NCBI GenBank assembly: GCA_946800325.1
Contig: OX326959.1
Span: 25,303,447-25,367,446, forward strand
DNA from: Luzula sylvatica
Taxonomy: Eukaryota; Streptophyta; Magnoliopsida; Poales; Juncaceae
Reading direction: 5' to 3'
DNA length: 64,000 nucleotides
In this document: one piece after another, positions 36,455 through 48,599 of the stretch
How the letters are laid out: each line of letters begins with the position of its first letter
Numbering within the stretch: position 1 is the stretch's first letter
Position numbers and translations under genes: made by a program
Notes under the pieces: generated by a model
Told to the model about the DNA's origin: nothing
What the model saw: the letters and a program-made list of their open reading frames with translations, nothing else
The model's database searches: none

Positions 36455-37108
36455 CAATGTTATAGAAATCGCTAGGCGCTAGTCGGGCGGACGGGCACCG
36501 TCTAGCGCCTAGAGGGATTAATCGGGAATTAATCGGGGATTAATCGGATCTAGGCGGATTTGTAATTTTACATAGTTTTTGTCGTTTTTTTAATTTTTAT
36601 ATATTATAATTTGTGATACAATTTTTTATACTAAAAATAATGTATATTGATTTATTTAAAACAACGTCCAAACAAATCATAACATGAAATCTACATATTA
36701 ATTTATTTAAAACAACGTCCAAACAAATCATAACATGAAATATACATATTAATTTATTTAAAACAACGAATTATAACATGAAATATACATATTAATTTAT
36801 TTAAAACAACGTCCAAACAAATTATAACATGAAATCTACAAAATAACATTAATACAAATTCAAATAAATCATAAAATAAAATTACTAAAAATAAAAATAA
36901 GAAAGGAAATGAGTTGTGGGTCTTAAAAAAAAATAAAAAAAATAAAAAATTGGCCTGTGCGGAATTATGCGGGCCTAGGCGCTATTTAGACGGACCTAGG
37001 CGGAATTCCGCCTAGACAGGAACGCCTAGGCTATACGTGGGCATTTTCCCAACGCCTAGCGCCTAGGCGCCGCCTAGGCGGCCGCCTAGACCGATTTTTA
37101 CAACATTG
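36455..37108. mobile_element. hAT-like element with GCCTAGGCG-rich ends
   Basis: Ends CAATGTTATAGAAATCG and CGATTTTTACAACATTG are inverted repeats; CTCTAAAC is duplicated (36447-36454 and 37109-37116). Subterminal blocks are rich in CTAGGCG words. The centre holds about four tandem copies of a 46-60 bp unit with TTATTTAAAACAACG. No transposase. Confidence 0.9.
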
Positions 37109-37554
37109 CTCTAAACCAACTCACCGCACAAGAAGCCACAAAGAAGACTCCACAAAAAATCTCAAGCAACTCACACTTTTAGTTTTAGCTCCGCCCTGTT
37201 GCATCCTCTCCATTTTAGCATTATTGGACACCTCCTTTGAACCCTTCATATTATAAAATGAATAGGAAAAACTCAGTGCCAAAACGAGTGAGGAAATCAT
37301 TGGAGACGACGTAACTTCGTCTCCAATTTATGAAATGACATGATTGCAGTGGGAAGTGTGATCGTGGCTTTGGTTTGAGTGGAAATGGCCTACAAAGCAC
37401 GAATTTTGGCTATAAAAGTCTCGGGTCATATCAGTTTCGAGTAACCAGCTTTCGAGAGAATTTCAATACACTTCAAAGCTTTGAAACCCTTCAACCAACT
37501 TCCAAAAACCCTTCCACAATCTCAGTTTGATCTCAAGCTTCGATCTTTCTCATT

Positions 37555-37640
37555 TCAAACTCACCCCTTTCAGTGACGATTTTTTGAACTTTCAGTGACC
37601 GATTTACACTGTCACTGAAAAGCAGATTTCTAGTAGTGTT
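37555..37640. mobile_element. CACTA-type transposon end remnant
   Basis: The block has three CAGTGAC words, then TGTCACTGAAAAGCAGA and the terminus TTTCTAGTAGTG, which is CACTACTAGAAA inverted. The other terminus was not found. Confidence 0.6.
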
Positions 37641-37799
37641 CGTAATCTCTTAAAGTGAGGCTCTTGAGTTCAAAAGTGATATATCTCCTAGCTCAACTTA
37701 AGAATGAGAGCTATTATTAACTCCTAGATCAAATCCAAATTAAGTAATTAAGTAATCCAGTTCAAAAGTGAGGGTCTTGAGTTCTTGTGAAGTGTTATT

Positions 37800-38394
37800 T
37801 GTTGGGGCGGCGGCAACGATCCGGCACCGCCCCGTGAATAAAATAATTAAATTTGTCCGTACAAACGGACCGTAATAACTATGTGAATTCAACCGAATAA
37901 TCTTAATCAAAACCGTACCTTAACCGTATGCGAAAGCGTATGGAATCCGTCCGAATTGATGTCGCGTCATCACCGTTGTTGCGTTCATGAAGCCTAAGTT
38001 GCAAGAAATGGATTCCAAGTACTTTATGATGTCCAATTTAGAGTTTTTTTTATTTTCTCTAATGGATCTCTCTCTCTAATCTTAATGTGGCAGATTCAAT
38101 AATGGAATATTATCTTCATCATCATATGTACTTGGGACCAAATTGCTTTTATAGCCACAAGACATCTTTTCACAAAAGACATGCATTTTGGGGTGGATCT
38201 TCTAATTCAGCCCATCATAGAAAATAGAATCACCACCACAATATTCTACACATCAAAGTCCCACAACTTAATTGACACATTTAATGCTTAATTTTATAAC
38301 AAAAATTGATCACTATATTATAAACATTTAAATAACAATATTACAACACATAATATTTTACATATAAGTCCAATGTTGAAATAATGTTCCAACA
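37800..38394. mobile_element. LTR-like segment, ends TGTTGG/CCAACA
   Basis: It starts TGTTGGGGCGGCGGC and ends ATGTTCCAACA, followed by ATCTCCCACTTGGACTATA, a motif often seen beside plant LTRs. I see no target duplication and no second LTR, so it is a fragment of a retrotransposon. Confidence 0.5.
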
Positions 38395-39360
38395 ATCTCC
38401 CACTTGGACTATATGTAATTCCTTAGTAATTTTAAGTTTTTATTCTTGTCTTGATTGAATCTTGTGTAAAAACGATTTGTTCATGTTTATTTGAGTTTAA
38501 TTATTGATTAAGATCACTTTTCCTATTTTCCTGGATTCAATTCGAATTTATTTTAAATTTTTGAATTGTGAAACCCTAATTCTGCCTTTTTATTTAAGTG
38601 ATTTTGTTAATTAGTTTGTGATTAATCGAGATCTGTTTGAATTCAAATAAAATTATGTATATAAACAATTAAGTCTCATCTTGAATCTACTTTAAACATA
38701 ATTTCATTTAGATCTTTAGTTTAATTGTTAAAAATTCTCAAAATACCTCTATGACCCAAGTTATAATTCTTTAATTTGAATTGTTCATCTTTATGAATTT
38801 ATTTAAGGCATTTTTGGATCTATTTAATTTGAACCAAAAGTGTCAGTAAGTTGTATTCACAACAATCTAGCAACAGAATTTTATCACATCTCATTTTGGT
38901 TTCAATTTTGGGAGAAATGATATTTCAAAGTTGAGGAAAATTAACAGCTGAGAAAACTGTTTTTGATTATTCAGAATTTTTTCAGAATTCAATTTCATTT
39001 GTGACTTTTGTTGAATATTTTCGAGTAATTTGTAGATATATTTGGGTTAAGACAATTTTTGGAATTCAAATTCCATTAGATCTAGTTTCATCCACCTATT
39101 GACTCATCTTCTTTGGTTCATTTTTCGAATTGTTATTGAATTTTGAAGTTAGCACTTTGAGTCCTGTGAAAAGGGCCTTTCTGCGAAGTCTCGAAATTTT
39201 CTGTGATTATTTTTTTTTCTCAACTCTATCTATGAAATGTAGAGAACCAAGTTAACATTAACTCAAAACCAATTGTTCCATTGCAAAGTATCCAATCCAA
39301 AAATTAAGTATAGAAGATAAAGATAATTTTATCGCAAAATAAAAGTACAAAACTTATTTT

Positions 39361-39447
39361 TAGCGGACTGATATTAGTGGCGGCTTTCAGCGGTGGTTTT
39401 GGCTTCCTATCGCGGCTTCCTACCGCCGCTGAACTGCTGTTTCTGGT
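39361..39447. mobile_element. CACTA-like subterminal remnant
   Basis: GC-rich block with repeated GCGGC/GCGGT words (GGCGGCTTTCAGCGGTGG, CTACCGCCGCTGAAC) ending TTTCTGGTAATG. This resembles a degenerate CACTA end. No TSD seen. Confidence 0.4.
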
Positions 39448-39571
39448 AATGCTTCTTCAAATTTAATTGCTATTTGAATATTTTCAGATCATATTATTTA
39501 TAATAAATAAATGTCCTCCACAACCAATGATGCAAGTACTCGGCATCTTAGCTCCTTCTCATCTAGCAATT

Positions 39572-39714
39572 TTTTTTTTTTTTGAAAGAAACCTAATCCA
39601 CGAATCGTGGACATATTTGATTTCATATTTTTATTGATAATACCAACGGGACTCGAACCCATGACCTATGGCATTTGTGCCAGGCACCTCACCACTAGGC
39701 CATGAGACCGTTGG
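39572..39714 (-). mobile_element. tRNA-derived SINE, 143 bp
   Basis: On the minus strand: A-box-like ATGGCCTAGTGGTGAGG, B box GGTTCGAGTCCC, a tRNA-unrelated body and an A-rich tail. The 13-bp TCATCTAGCAATT is duplicated at 39559-39571 and 39715-39727. Confidence 0.92.
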
Positions 39715-39759
39715 TCATCTAGCAATTATTTTGATTGTTCTCGGATATCTTAGAAATCT

Positions 39760-40317
39760 ATTTACGTTGCCGAAAATTTAAATCCATAATACTCATCAAT
39801 GCAAACTAGGAAATTAATTATAAGAAAAATAAATTCGCGCCCACAATATAAGGCGTTTCAAAGTCCCCTCATGTAATTTGTGTTAATACGATGCATGTAG
39901 AAGTTGTGTCCTATCCTATCTACACCTTCTCGTCTCATTCTTCTTTTGTGAAACAATGTAAAGTGTACACAAAAATTAAGAATATTAGTTCAAGATAACA
40001 AAATTCAATACAAAATAGCAAAAGAAGTACAAATAAAATATATTCATCTCATCTCAGAGGGGCAATTTCGTAATGTTCATCTCTTCAGTGCCGGCCAACA
40101 ACCCGCAAAGCTCGTCCTTAGCGGGTTGGGTTAGTCGAAGCCTCAATTCAATCCACCACCTGGAAGGATCGTCGTTTAATTTTCCAACTGGATCCAAATC
40201 AAGAAAAACTAGAATCCGAGCCAGCATTGGAATCTGGTATCTATACCGGTACTTGCACGAGTATCGGCCAGGTCCGGCCCATATGTAAGGCCTATGAATT
40301 TCGGATTTTGGATCCAA
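39760..40317. repeat. Dispersed duplication D, copy 2, with an 87-codon frame
   Basis: Collinear with 29960-30670. On the minus strand 40317-40054 is open and contains PSRWWIELRLRLTQPAKDEL and ends MNITKLPL. I do not recognise it. Because the same frame is broken in copy 1 and no start region is evident, I treat it as a fragment and not a gene. Confidence 0.6.
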
Positions 40318-41290
40318 AATTTTAAGGGGTCCAAAAATTTCGAAAAATATGATTTATCCAGTTAAAAATTAGTATAATTACAATAAAATTACTAAATATC
40401 ACAAGAATTCTCTTGGTTAATTGGTACAACAATTATTTACTTAATGAGTGTCATAAGTTCGAATTCCTACAAATAATAATTTTAATTTTTTTTCCCTCTA
40501 AATCCAAGAAAGCTATGAGAAAAAAACGATGTGACGAAATTTGAATCTTTGATTTATATCAAAAAATCAAGAAACCACACAATCACATATAAAATCTTAA
40601 TATTCTTTAATAATTAATTTAAAGAATATTTTTACAAAATTAGCTTCGGACTCCTCATATGGTTGGGTCGGTGGTATCGGGTACGAGTTTTTCTCTACGT
40701 ATCGGCTAACTGTTTTCATCTAATTATGTAAATTAGGTTTAGGTAACTCGCCCTTATTTTTTTTCCCTTCATTGCAGAATTCGAGAGCAACCAATTGACT
40801 TCCTCTCTGCAGTTAGTTTGAAAATTCTGTTCAGAAAAAAGAAAATAAAAAGAATTAACGGTCCCTCCTGTTATATTCCTGCACTAATTGTCTCTTAAAA
40901 ATGTACCTTGTCTTAGAATATAAATTTGACCTATCATTATGTCTTATAATATTCCATTTTATTTGGCCCACCAATCAATCTTTCTTTTGCAAACCACAAA
41001 ACTACCATTTATTCACTGTTTCGATAATGGGGGCGTATAATCAAAACAGTAAATGAATATGAGTTTAACTTATGTATACGAAATAACTGATTCTCTTCGT
41101 CACTCTTCTTTTTTAATTCTTTTCTAACTTTATAATTATAATATATATTTTCGATGTACAATGTATGATTTGGTAATATTTTTTGAAATATAAAAAAAAT
41201 GGTATTTAAAGTAAATGAATATATATTTTTGATGTCCATTTACACATTTATATATATATATATATAGAGGGAGGCTAAACTACTTAATTA

Positions 41291-41435
41291 AGTACCAACT
41301 TTTTGGTATTTAATGTTTTTTCACCATTGGATTTGCATTGGGATTAGTGTTTTTTCATGATGATCATGAAAGTTTGTGCACATCATTAAATGCACAAATC
41401 TCAATGCAAATCCAATGGTGAAAAACCATTAAGTA

Positions 41436-41501
<66 letters not shown>
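41291..41501. mobile_element. Hairpin MITE remnant beside a TA microsatellite
   Basis: GGTATTTAATGTTTTTTCAC with CCATTGGATTTGCATTG on the left is mirrored by CAATGCAAATCCAATGGTG and AAAAACCATTAAGTACC on the right (to about 41439). An uninterrupted TA run of about 35 units follows to 41501. The inverted pair could fold; no TSD is resolvable in the TA run. Confidence 0.65.
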
Positions 41502-41505
<4 letters not shown>

Positions 41506-42069
41506 TTATGTTTTATGTACGTTATTTAGTTGTGTGTTATGTTTTTTCTGTAAATGTGAGATATATTTATTTAAAGTACAAAAAATGTCTGATTTATGTC
41601 ATCTGAAAAATAAAAAATTAGATGCTAGATATAAATTTTAGATATATGATATATTTTTTTAAATGTGACAATAACATATTTACATATGTGACTATTTGAA
41701 TTATGCATTTTTTAATAGAAACAATATATATTTTCATATATATATTTTTAATAACAATTGATATATATACTTTAAATATTATCATATCTATATGATTTCA
41801 ATATCATATACCTTTCCTTAAAAAAAAAAGACCATTTACCCTGCCCCGATATTTCACCATCACATGTGATGGTAAGCAACACCTTTAATTAACATGTGAT
41901 GCGTTATTAACATCTATGTATATTGAAGATTTGTAATTCTAATTGACACTAGGAAAGTTATTAATTATGTGTTTTCTTGCTGATTACGATGTTAATTAAA
42001 AGTGTTAATTAGGACTAGAAGGTGGTGCGGTGCGATGGGGAAATCTGTGGGCAAACTAGAAAAATTTGG

Positions 42070-43319
42070 TACTCAAATATTATATATTTTTAATTTACCT
42101 ACCCAACCTTATGCAATGTATTTGTGTCACATATTCATCACATTCATTTCCACTATTGAATTATGATATTTGACAAAATTTAGATAATAGATTAATTTTT
42201 GATTTTTTATGTTCATAATTTTTGTGTAAAAAATTAAGTGTCAATTATTTTACGCTATGTTTTAAGAATTCTTAGAAATCCACATCATCATATATTAATG
42301 ACGTGAACTGTTATTATTGGCGAAATCAATGTTATACTAAATACATTCAATTGTTTATTATTTCACATAAAATTACATGATCAAGTGTGAATATAATGGA
42401 AAATGAAAAATATACATATGAAATATTAATAATTTAATATGTAATATTACCAAACATACACCATATATTACTATATTAGTATTATTTTTAGAAATTTCAT
42501 TTTTATAATTCACCAAATATATTCGTTTTAAATTTCTTTTTATTTTGACATCCACATTAGCATAGTTCATGCATACGGTTTTCCATAATTTTAATTTGTA
42601 AGTATATTATGTAAGAAAATGCAATGTAAAAAATATTCACGTTCCACATAATACAATTTTAAGTATTTTATTTACATAATAGAATTTAAGTATAATTATT
42701 TATTTTAAAAAAATATAAATATAAGGAATTCATATAATATTAAGTTGATTATATTTGTGTTTTTAATCAAACATTAATATTTTTTTTAAAAATAATAGAA
42801 ATTAAATAATAATGTATCCATCTGAATAAATTCATAAACTTAGAAAAATCATATGATATAAAATAATTTATATTTATGGTTATGCTAAATTAATTTTTTA
42901 TATTATTTATTAAATTACTTTCATTGTTAAGTTTAATCATTATGAATCAATAAAAAAAATATTAGATGTAGATAATTAATGAGGTGTTACTACATATATC
43001 GTATGATACATAACTTGTATATTTGATATTGTATGAAATGTTGTGAATAACATTGATATAATATTTGTTGTTATGTCTTTTCGTAAAAATTGGTGTACAT
43101 CATATATTATTATACAATGATACTAATATAGGTGTTATTATTTGATTAAAAATGAGATTTTTTGTTATTTTTAAACATATACATTATCATAGATAAATTA
43201 GTTCATATAATTGTATTATAAGATGATATTATCAATATTAACATACAAATATGTACTTTATAGTACAATAAAAAAAACATAATTAACATGTTCGCGGCGT
43301 AGCGCGATTATACTCCTAG
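42070..43319 (+). mobile_element. Helitron-like element 1
   Basis: The 3' end has a GC hairpin-like block (CGCGGCGTAGCGCG) and CTAG followed by T at 43320. The body is the inverted counterpart of 43726-46010 (for example the words around 42530-42600 match 44530-44600 in reverse). The 5' border is approximate and there is no coding sequence. Confidence 0.65.
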
Positions 43320-43489
43320 TACATATAATTTTAAACTAACATTATACACGATACAGTAAAATAAAAATAAATAAATTGGACACATAGTGTATTCTCAGCG
43401 ACTCTGGTGAACGGATGCGCCTGGCGTAAAATTTGAGACGGCGAATAATCGCTCCCTTTTATGTACTCTGAGAGCCAAATTCTATATAT

Positions 43490-43725
43490 TAACGTGAAAC
43501 CGATTCCTGACTCCCGATGAGGTCAGTTACCAAGTGTTGAAGCGGGGTGGGGTGGGGTGGGGGGGGGGGGGAGGAGGTCTTATTTGTTTCCTGATTTGAC
43601 CACTATATATACTTTGTAGTCCAATTAACACACTTAATAAACATGATACATAATAAAATACATATAATTAATAACTAAATAATATTAATTAGGAATCGTT
43701 CATTCGAACGACTATTAATTATGTA
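43490..43725. repeat. Direct repeat with 46018-46236
   Basis: Shared ordered words: TATTAACGTG, GATTCCT, TTGACCA, TATACTTTGTA, AAACATGATAC and ATATTAATTAGGAA. The two copies bracket Helitron-like element 2. The left copy also carries a long G-run. Confidence 0.7.
43542..43577 (+). other. G-rich tract able to form a G-quadruplex
   Basis: GCGGGGTGGGGTGGGGTGGG leads into about 12 more G. At least four runs of four or more G with one-base spacers fit the G4 pattern. The paired copy near 46060 lacks it, so it expanded here. Confidence 0.8.
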
Positions 43726-44981
43726 CTAGGAGAGTACTCGCGCTACGCGGCGAGGATGTTAGTTATGTTTATCATTGTAATATAAAATACTTATAAATAT
43801 GATGATATTGATAATATTAATTCATAATATAATTATTTGAACTAATTTGCCTATGATAATGTATAACTTTTTCAATTATTTTACATTATGATGACAAAAA
43901 AATTCATTTTCTTAATCAAGTAATAACACTTATACTAATGTGATTGTATAATAATAATATATGAGGCATAAAACGATTTTACAAAAAAAATAACAAGAAA
44001 TATTATAGCATTGTTGTTCACAATATTTCATACAATAGCAAATGTAAAAAATAATAAATCATACAACATACGTAGTAGCATATCATTAATTATCAAGTAC
44101 TAATAATTTGCTATTGATTCAAAATACAATGAAAATTATAAATAATATCAAACTTAATACTGAAAGTAATTTAATAAAAAATATAAAAATTAATTCAGCA
44201 TAACATAAATATAAATTATTTTATGTCATATGATTTTTGTTAATTTTATATTTTTAAAAATAATATTACTATTTTGTAAGTGTCTATAAATTTAAGAAAA
44301 AAATTCGATGGATAAGATTTTTTTTATTTCTAATATTTTTCAAAGAAAATATTATTAAATTTGTTTGATCAAAAACACAAATATAATCAACTTACACAAA
44401 TATAATCAACTTAGTTTTATATGATATTAGTATAGTTGTAATTTCTAAAAATAAATATTAATATTTAAAATTCTATTATGTAAATAAAATAATTAAAATT
44501 ATATTTTGTAAAAATACATTTTTTGCATTGTATTTTTTACATAATATTTTTACAAATTCAAATTATGGAAAATGGTATGTATGAACTATGCTAATATGGA
44601 TGTCAAAATAAAGAGAAAATTAAAACGAATATATTTGATGAATTTTTAAATTTAAAATTCTAAAAATAATGCTACTGTATGTTGTATGTTTATAATATTA
44701 GTTATTATTAGTATTTCATATTTTAAATTTTCATCTTTCATAACATTCACATTTGATCATGTAAACTTATGTGAAATGATAAATAATTGAATAAACTTAG
44801 TCTAACATTAACCTAACCAATAAAAATTGTCCACATCATTAATATATGATGATATGACTTTCTAAAAATTCCTAAAACATAGTGTAAAATAAGGGATACT
44901 TAAATGGCTACAAAGAAAAAATGTTTATTAAAAATCAATGATTAATCAATGATCTAAATTTTGTCACATATCATTATCAAT

Positions 44982-45447
44982 TAGGGATGTCAATGGGTCG
45001 GGTCAAACCCGAACCCGCGGGTATCCGACCCGAACGGGACGGGTAATACCCGAAAAAAATATCCGCTCCGGGTTCGGGTTCGGGTACGGGGGTAAAATTT
45101 TACCCGCGGGTATACCCGAACCCGAAAAAATACCCGAACCCGAAAATACCCGAAAAATACACGAAAATACTAAATTATATGAAAATTTGTGGTGTTTTAT
45201 GGATTAATTATTTGTAATATTTGTATTTATAATGTATTTTGTACAAGTTGTTTATTTTATGTATACAAAATTGTTGGTGATTTTACGTATTTGTATAATA
45301 ATTTATAATTTTTTTATTTTTTTATTTTGTATTGATTATTTTCGGGTAACGGGTTCGGGTATGGTTTTTTACCCGCGGGTATTTTGGGTTCGGGTTCGGG
45401 TATGGGGGAGGCTTACCCTAACCCGCCCCGCCCCGTTGACATCCCTA
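44982..45447. mobile_element. hAT-like element, TIR TAGGGATGTCAA
   Basis: Ends TAGGGATGTCAATGGG and GTTGACATCCCTA are inverted repeats. The 8-bp TTATCAAT lies before it (44974-44981) and, once the next insertion is removed, after it (45919-45926). The ends are rich in CCCGAA and GGGTTCGGG words. Confidence 0.85.
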
Positions 45448-45451
45448 TTAT

Positions 45452-45914
45452 CAGAGCTGGCAAAGTTGACCCGAACCCGAAAAATCGACCCGAGTAACCT
45501 GAATCCCGACCCGACCCGACCTGACTAGACATAATTTACGAAAATCAAACAACCCGACTCGGACCGACCCGGGACTAAATAACCCGAAGGTTGATGTTTT
45601 ATATGGTACCCGAACTCGACCCGATCCGAAATCGAGTAACCCGAGATCCGAATATTACCCGAATATACTGGTTGATTCAATTCTTATAGTTTGGAATTTT
45701 AATTATTATTTTTGTCCAAAACTAAATCAATTCAAACCGACATAATCCGAACCCGCACAACCCGACCCGAAAAGAACCCGACCAAAACAAAATCCGAACA
45801 CAACCCGACCCGATCCGAATTAACTTCACCCGAAAATAATCCGAACATAAAAATGATCCGTACCCGAAAATACCCACCCGATTATGACCCGACCCACCCG
45901 ATTTGCCACCTCTA
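45452..45914. mobile_element. hAT-like element inserted at the edge of the previous one
   Basis: Ends CAGAGCTGGCAAAG and TTTGCCACCTCTA are inverted repeats; CCTATTAT is duplicated at 45444-45451 and 45915-45922. The left copy of that duplication includes the last four bases of the previous hAT, so this one is younger. It is full of ACCCGAA words. Confidence 0.85.
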
Positions 45915-46017
45915 CCTATTATCAATGGTTAAAATGAAAGTGATGATGTGGCACAAGAAAATTGCACAAAGATGGGTTCAAAATAAGGATGTGGGTAAAT
46001 TATTATGTATTATATAT

Positions 46018-46236
46018 ATATATATTAACGTGGAACAGATTCCTAACTCTTGGTGCGGCAACCTAATCAGGTGTTAGGGAAATCTTATTGGTCTCCAAAT
46101 TTGACCAATACATATACTTTGTATCCTAGTTAACATAATTGAGAAACATGATACGTAATAAAGTATTCATAATCAATAATTATAATATTAATTAGGAACT
46201 GTTAATTTGAACGGCTACTAATTATGTATTAGTTTT
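46018..46236. repeat. Direct repeat with 43490-43725
   Basis: Same ordered words as the left copy. Where the left copy reads ATGTA|CTAG at the element 2 end, this copy reads ATGTATTAG, which fits an uninterrupted A|T site. Confidence 0.65.
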
Positions 46237-46792
46237 AATTGTTAACTTTGGCTTCTCGAGCAGTCATGTTGTCAACATGCTTTTAGAAGTTTAAGTTTGT
46301 GTTTTTTAGATCGTGGTACCAATTTCAAAAAATGGAGATATCGAGTGGTTATATAAATGGATAAGTAATCGTAAAAAGACGGAGTCGCCAGAAAATCAAA
46401 GACAATTAAAAAAAACTTAAAAAACTTGCCAACACGTCTAAACCGTAGCAATGCGCGGAAATCAACGTAGTGTTAACGAGACGGTGAGTGAATGGCCGAG
46501 TGAGTGCAGCTTTATTATTTTGCAAATTACTCAAGAGGTTGAATTGAATCATGGACTGTTTAGAAACGCCATTTAGTATTACCCCCACATTTCACCAATA
46601 AATCTTCTCTATGCTAATTAACATAGCAACTGAAGTATGCACATAGTTAATATATAAATTATATTATTTACTTTATATGTTAATAGTTTGTTCTATATGC
46701 TAATTAACATGTTAGTTATGATATATATGATGTTTTGGTGAATTAACATGTTTTGGCTGAAAATTGAAAATTTTGTAGAGAGAGGGCCTAAG

Positions 46793-47562
46793 TAGAGCCA
46801 GCAAAATCTGACCCGACCCGAAAAAATGATCCGACCCATCCGAATCCGAATCCAACCCGAACCGAAAATGTTGAAAAGTCAACGACCCGAACCCGAACCC
46901 GAAACTGAAACCGAAATCGAATGATCCGAACCCGGAATAGACCCGAAACCGAATGATCCGAATCCGAAATCGACCCGAAACTGAATGACCCGAACCCGAA
47001 ATCGAATGACCCGAAACCCGAACGATCCGAAACCCGAACTAACCCGAAACCCGAATGACCCAAAGCTCATGACCCGAATGACCCGAAATTCACGACCCGA
47101 ATGATCCGAAAATTAAAATATTATTGTTAAAATTAATATAATATTGCTAAAATATCTTGGAATCAATAAAATAAATTCCGAATTATCCGAAAACTAAATT
47201 TTTGGAAAATCGAATGATTCGAAATCAAATTTTGCGAAATCCGAATTACTCGAAAATCAATATAGCCAAGATCCGAATGACCCGAAAACTGAAATGACCC
47301 GGAACCGAATGACCCGAAAACTGAAACGATCCGGACCCGAATGATCCGAAAACCGAAACGACCCGAACCCGAATGACCCGAAAACCGAAACTATCCGAAA
47401 CCGAATGACCCGAAACCGAAACGATCCGAACCCGAACGACCGAAACCCAAACGACCCACGACCTGAACGACCCGATGACCCGAATGACCCGCAATCCGAA
47501 ACGGCCCGAACCCGAAATGATCCGATCCGAAATCGACCCGACCCGTCCGATTGCCACCTCTA
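46793..47562. mobile_element. hAT-like element with a long CCCGAAYGA array
   Basis: Ends TAGAGCCAGCAAAATC and GATTGCCACCTCTA are inverted repeats of the same family as 45452-45914. Flanks GGCCTAAG and GACCTGAG are an imperfect 8-bp duplication. Most of the interior is tandem GACCCGAA-type words, which produce long spurious reading frames on both strands. Confidence 0.75.
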
Positions 47563-47841
47563 GACCTGAGGCAATGTTGGTATCATTTTGGTATCTTTTG
47601 GTGAATTGACATTGAAATTCTTGTAGTTAGAGGGCCTAAAGGCACAATTGGTACCATTTTGGTACCTGCCTTTTGGCTTTTTTCAGTATCTTTTTAAACC
47701 GTCTTGTGACGAGGCAAACGAACTAAATAGTACGGGGAGAGAGAGTGTTTGTGTGGTCAATGGGCCAATGGATGGAGGCATAATGATGATGGAATGGGGA
47801 AGGCATGGGAAGGAAACGAATGATGCCATGAAATTAAAGGA

Positions 47842-47873
47842 GTGAGAGAGTGAGTGAGTGAGTGAGTGAGTGA
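47842..47873. repeat. GTGA microsatellite
   Basis: About seven GTGA/GAGT units. Confidence 0.9.
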
Positions 47874-48455
47874 TGTATTATATATATATCTATCTGCATG
47901 ATTTGTTTCTCTGTTCATTCGATTATATTACCACTCTACTATTGCCTTCTAAAGTCACTACCATTTCCTTTTCCTTATCTTTCCTTTTTCCTCTTTTTTG
48001 GGTCCCATTTTCTACTACAAATCCATTTCATTCGTTCCTTCCAATTTTCTCAAAACGAGGATATTTTGGATTAAAAATTGAAAATTTAGATGAAATACTA
48101 AAAAATACTAGTTTTTTTTTTTTTAAATATTCAGAAAAGATAGGAAGTTTTTTTAAACAATTAAAAAGAGTGCAACATTGTTATAAAAGAAATTGATTTA
48201 TGGCACAAAATAATGAGCTTTTATCATCAATGATCATCATCCTCATTTCACTATAGAAGCACTATCTATCTTTTTGTAGTGTTAAAACATTTATGGCGTT
48301 GAAAATGGCTTGCATTTAAAGTATACCTTTTCATTTCTTTGGATATACACTTCAATTATGGTACATGATGGTTTTAGTAGTCGGTACAATACTCACTTAT
48401 ATGAATAAAAAAACTCATAAAATGGCATCGGCCCATCGTGGACCGAATCATCCAG

Positions 48456-48509
48456 CCAATGAAAGCAGGCCACGTCAAAGAATTGAGTGACGTGGTTTCT
48501 CCTCATTGG
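48456..48509. promoter_or_regulatory. Two perfect ER-stress elements (ERSE-I) in inverted array
   Basis: Plus strand: CCAAT at 48456-48460, nine bases, CCACG at 48470-48474. Minus strand: CCAAT at 48509-48505, nine bases, CCACG at 48495-48491. Both match CCAAT-N9-CCACG exactly and each CCACG continues to CCACGTCA. In plants such elements are bound by bZIP28-type factors with NF-Y in the unfolded-protein response. The nearest gene in the right direction is the SIAMESE-related gene 1.35 kb away, which is far for an ERSE. The target is unknown. Confidence 0.75.
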
Positions 48510-48599
48510 CTTAGTCTTGAGTAAACCTGTTTCACCAAATTACTTCTCCAAGGATACATTATTGTATAGTGATCTTGAGCAAATCTCATAACACCATCT

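Larger units (their letters stand above)
43726..46010 (-). mobile_element. Helitron-like element 2 (inverted), hosting two hAT elements
   Basis: Read on the minus strand it ends CTCGCCGCGTAGCGCGAG, spacer, CTAG, next to T. It is tail-to-tail with element 1, and the bodies are inverted copies. Two nonautonomous hAT elements (44982-45447 and 45452-45914) interrupt it. The 5' border is approximate. Confidence 0.6.

Noticed and set aside
46788..47557. Long frames rich in Arg, Phe, Ser, Gly and Val on the minus strand
   Set aside because: They are translations of the tandem GACCCGAA-type words in a hAT-like element and have no gene structure.
47648..48196. Two plus-strand frames of 65 and 108 codons
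   Set aside because: Low-complexity and microsatellite-crossing sequence with no homology I recognise.
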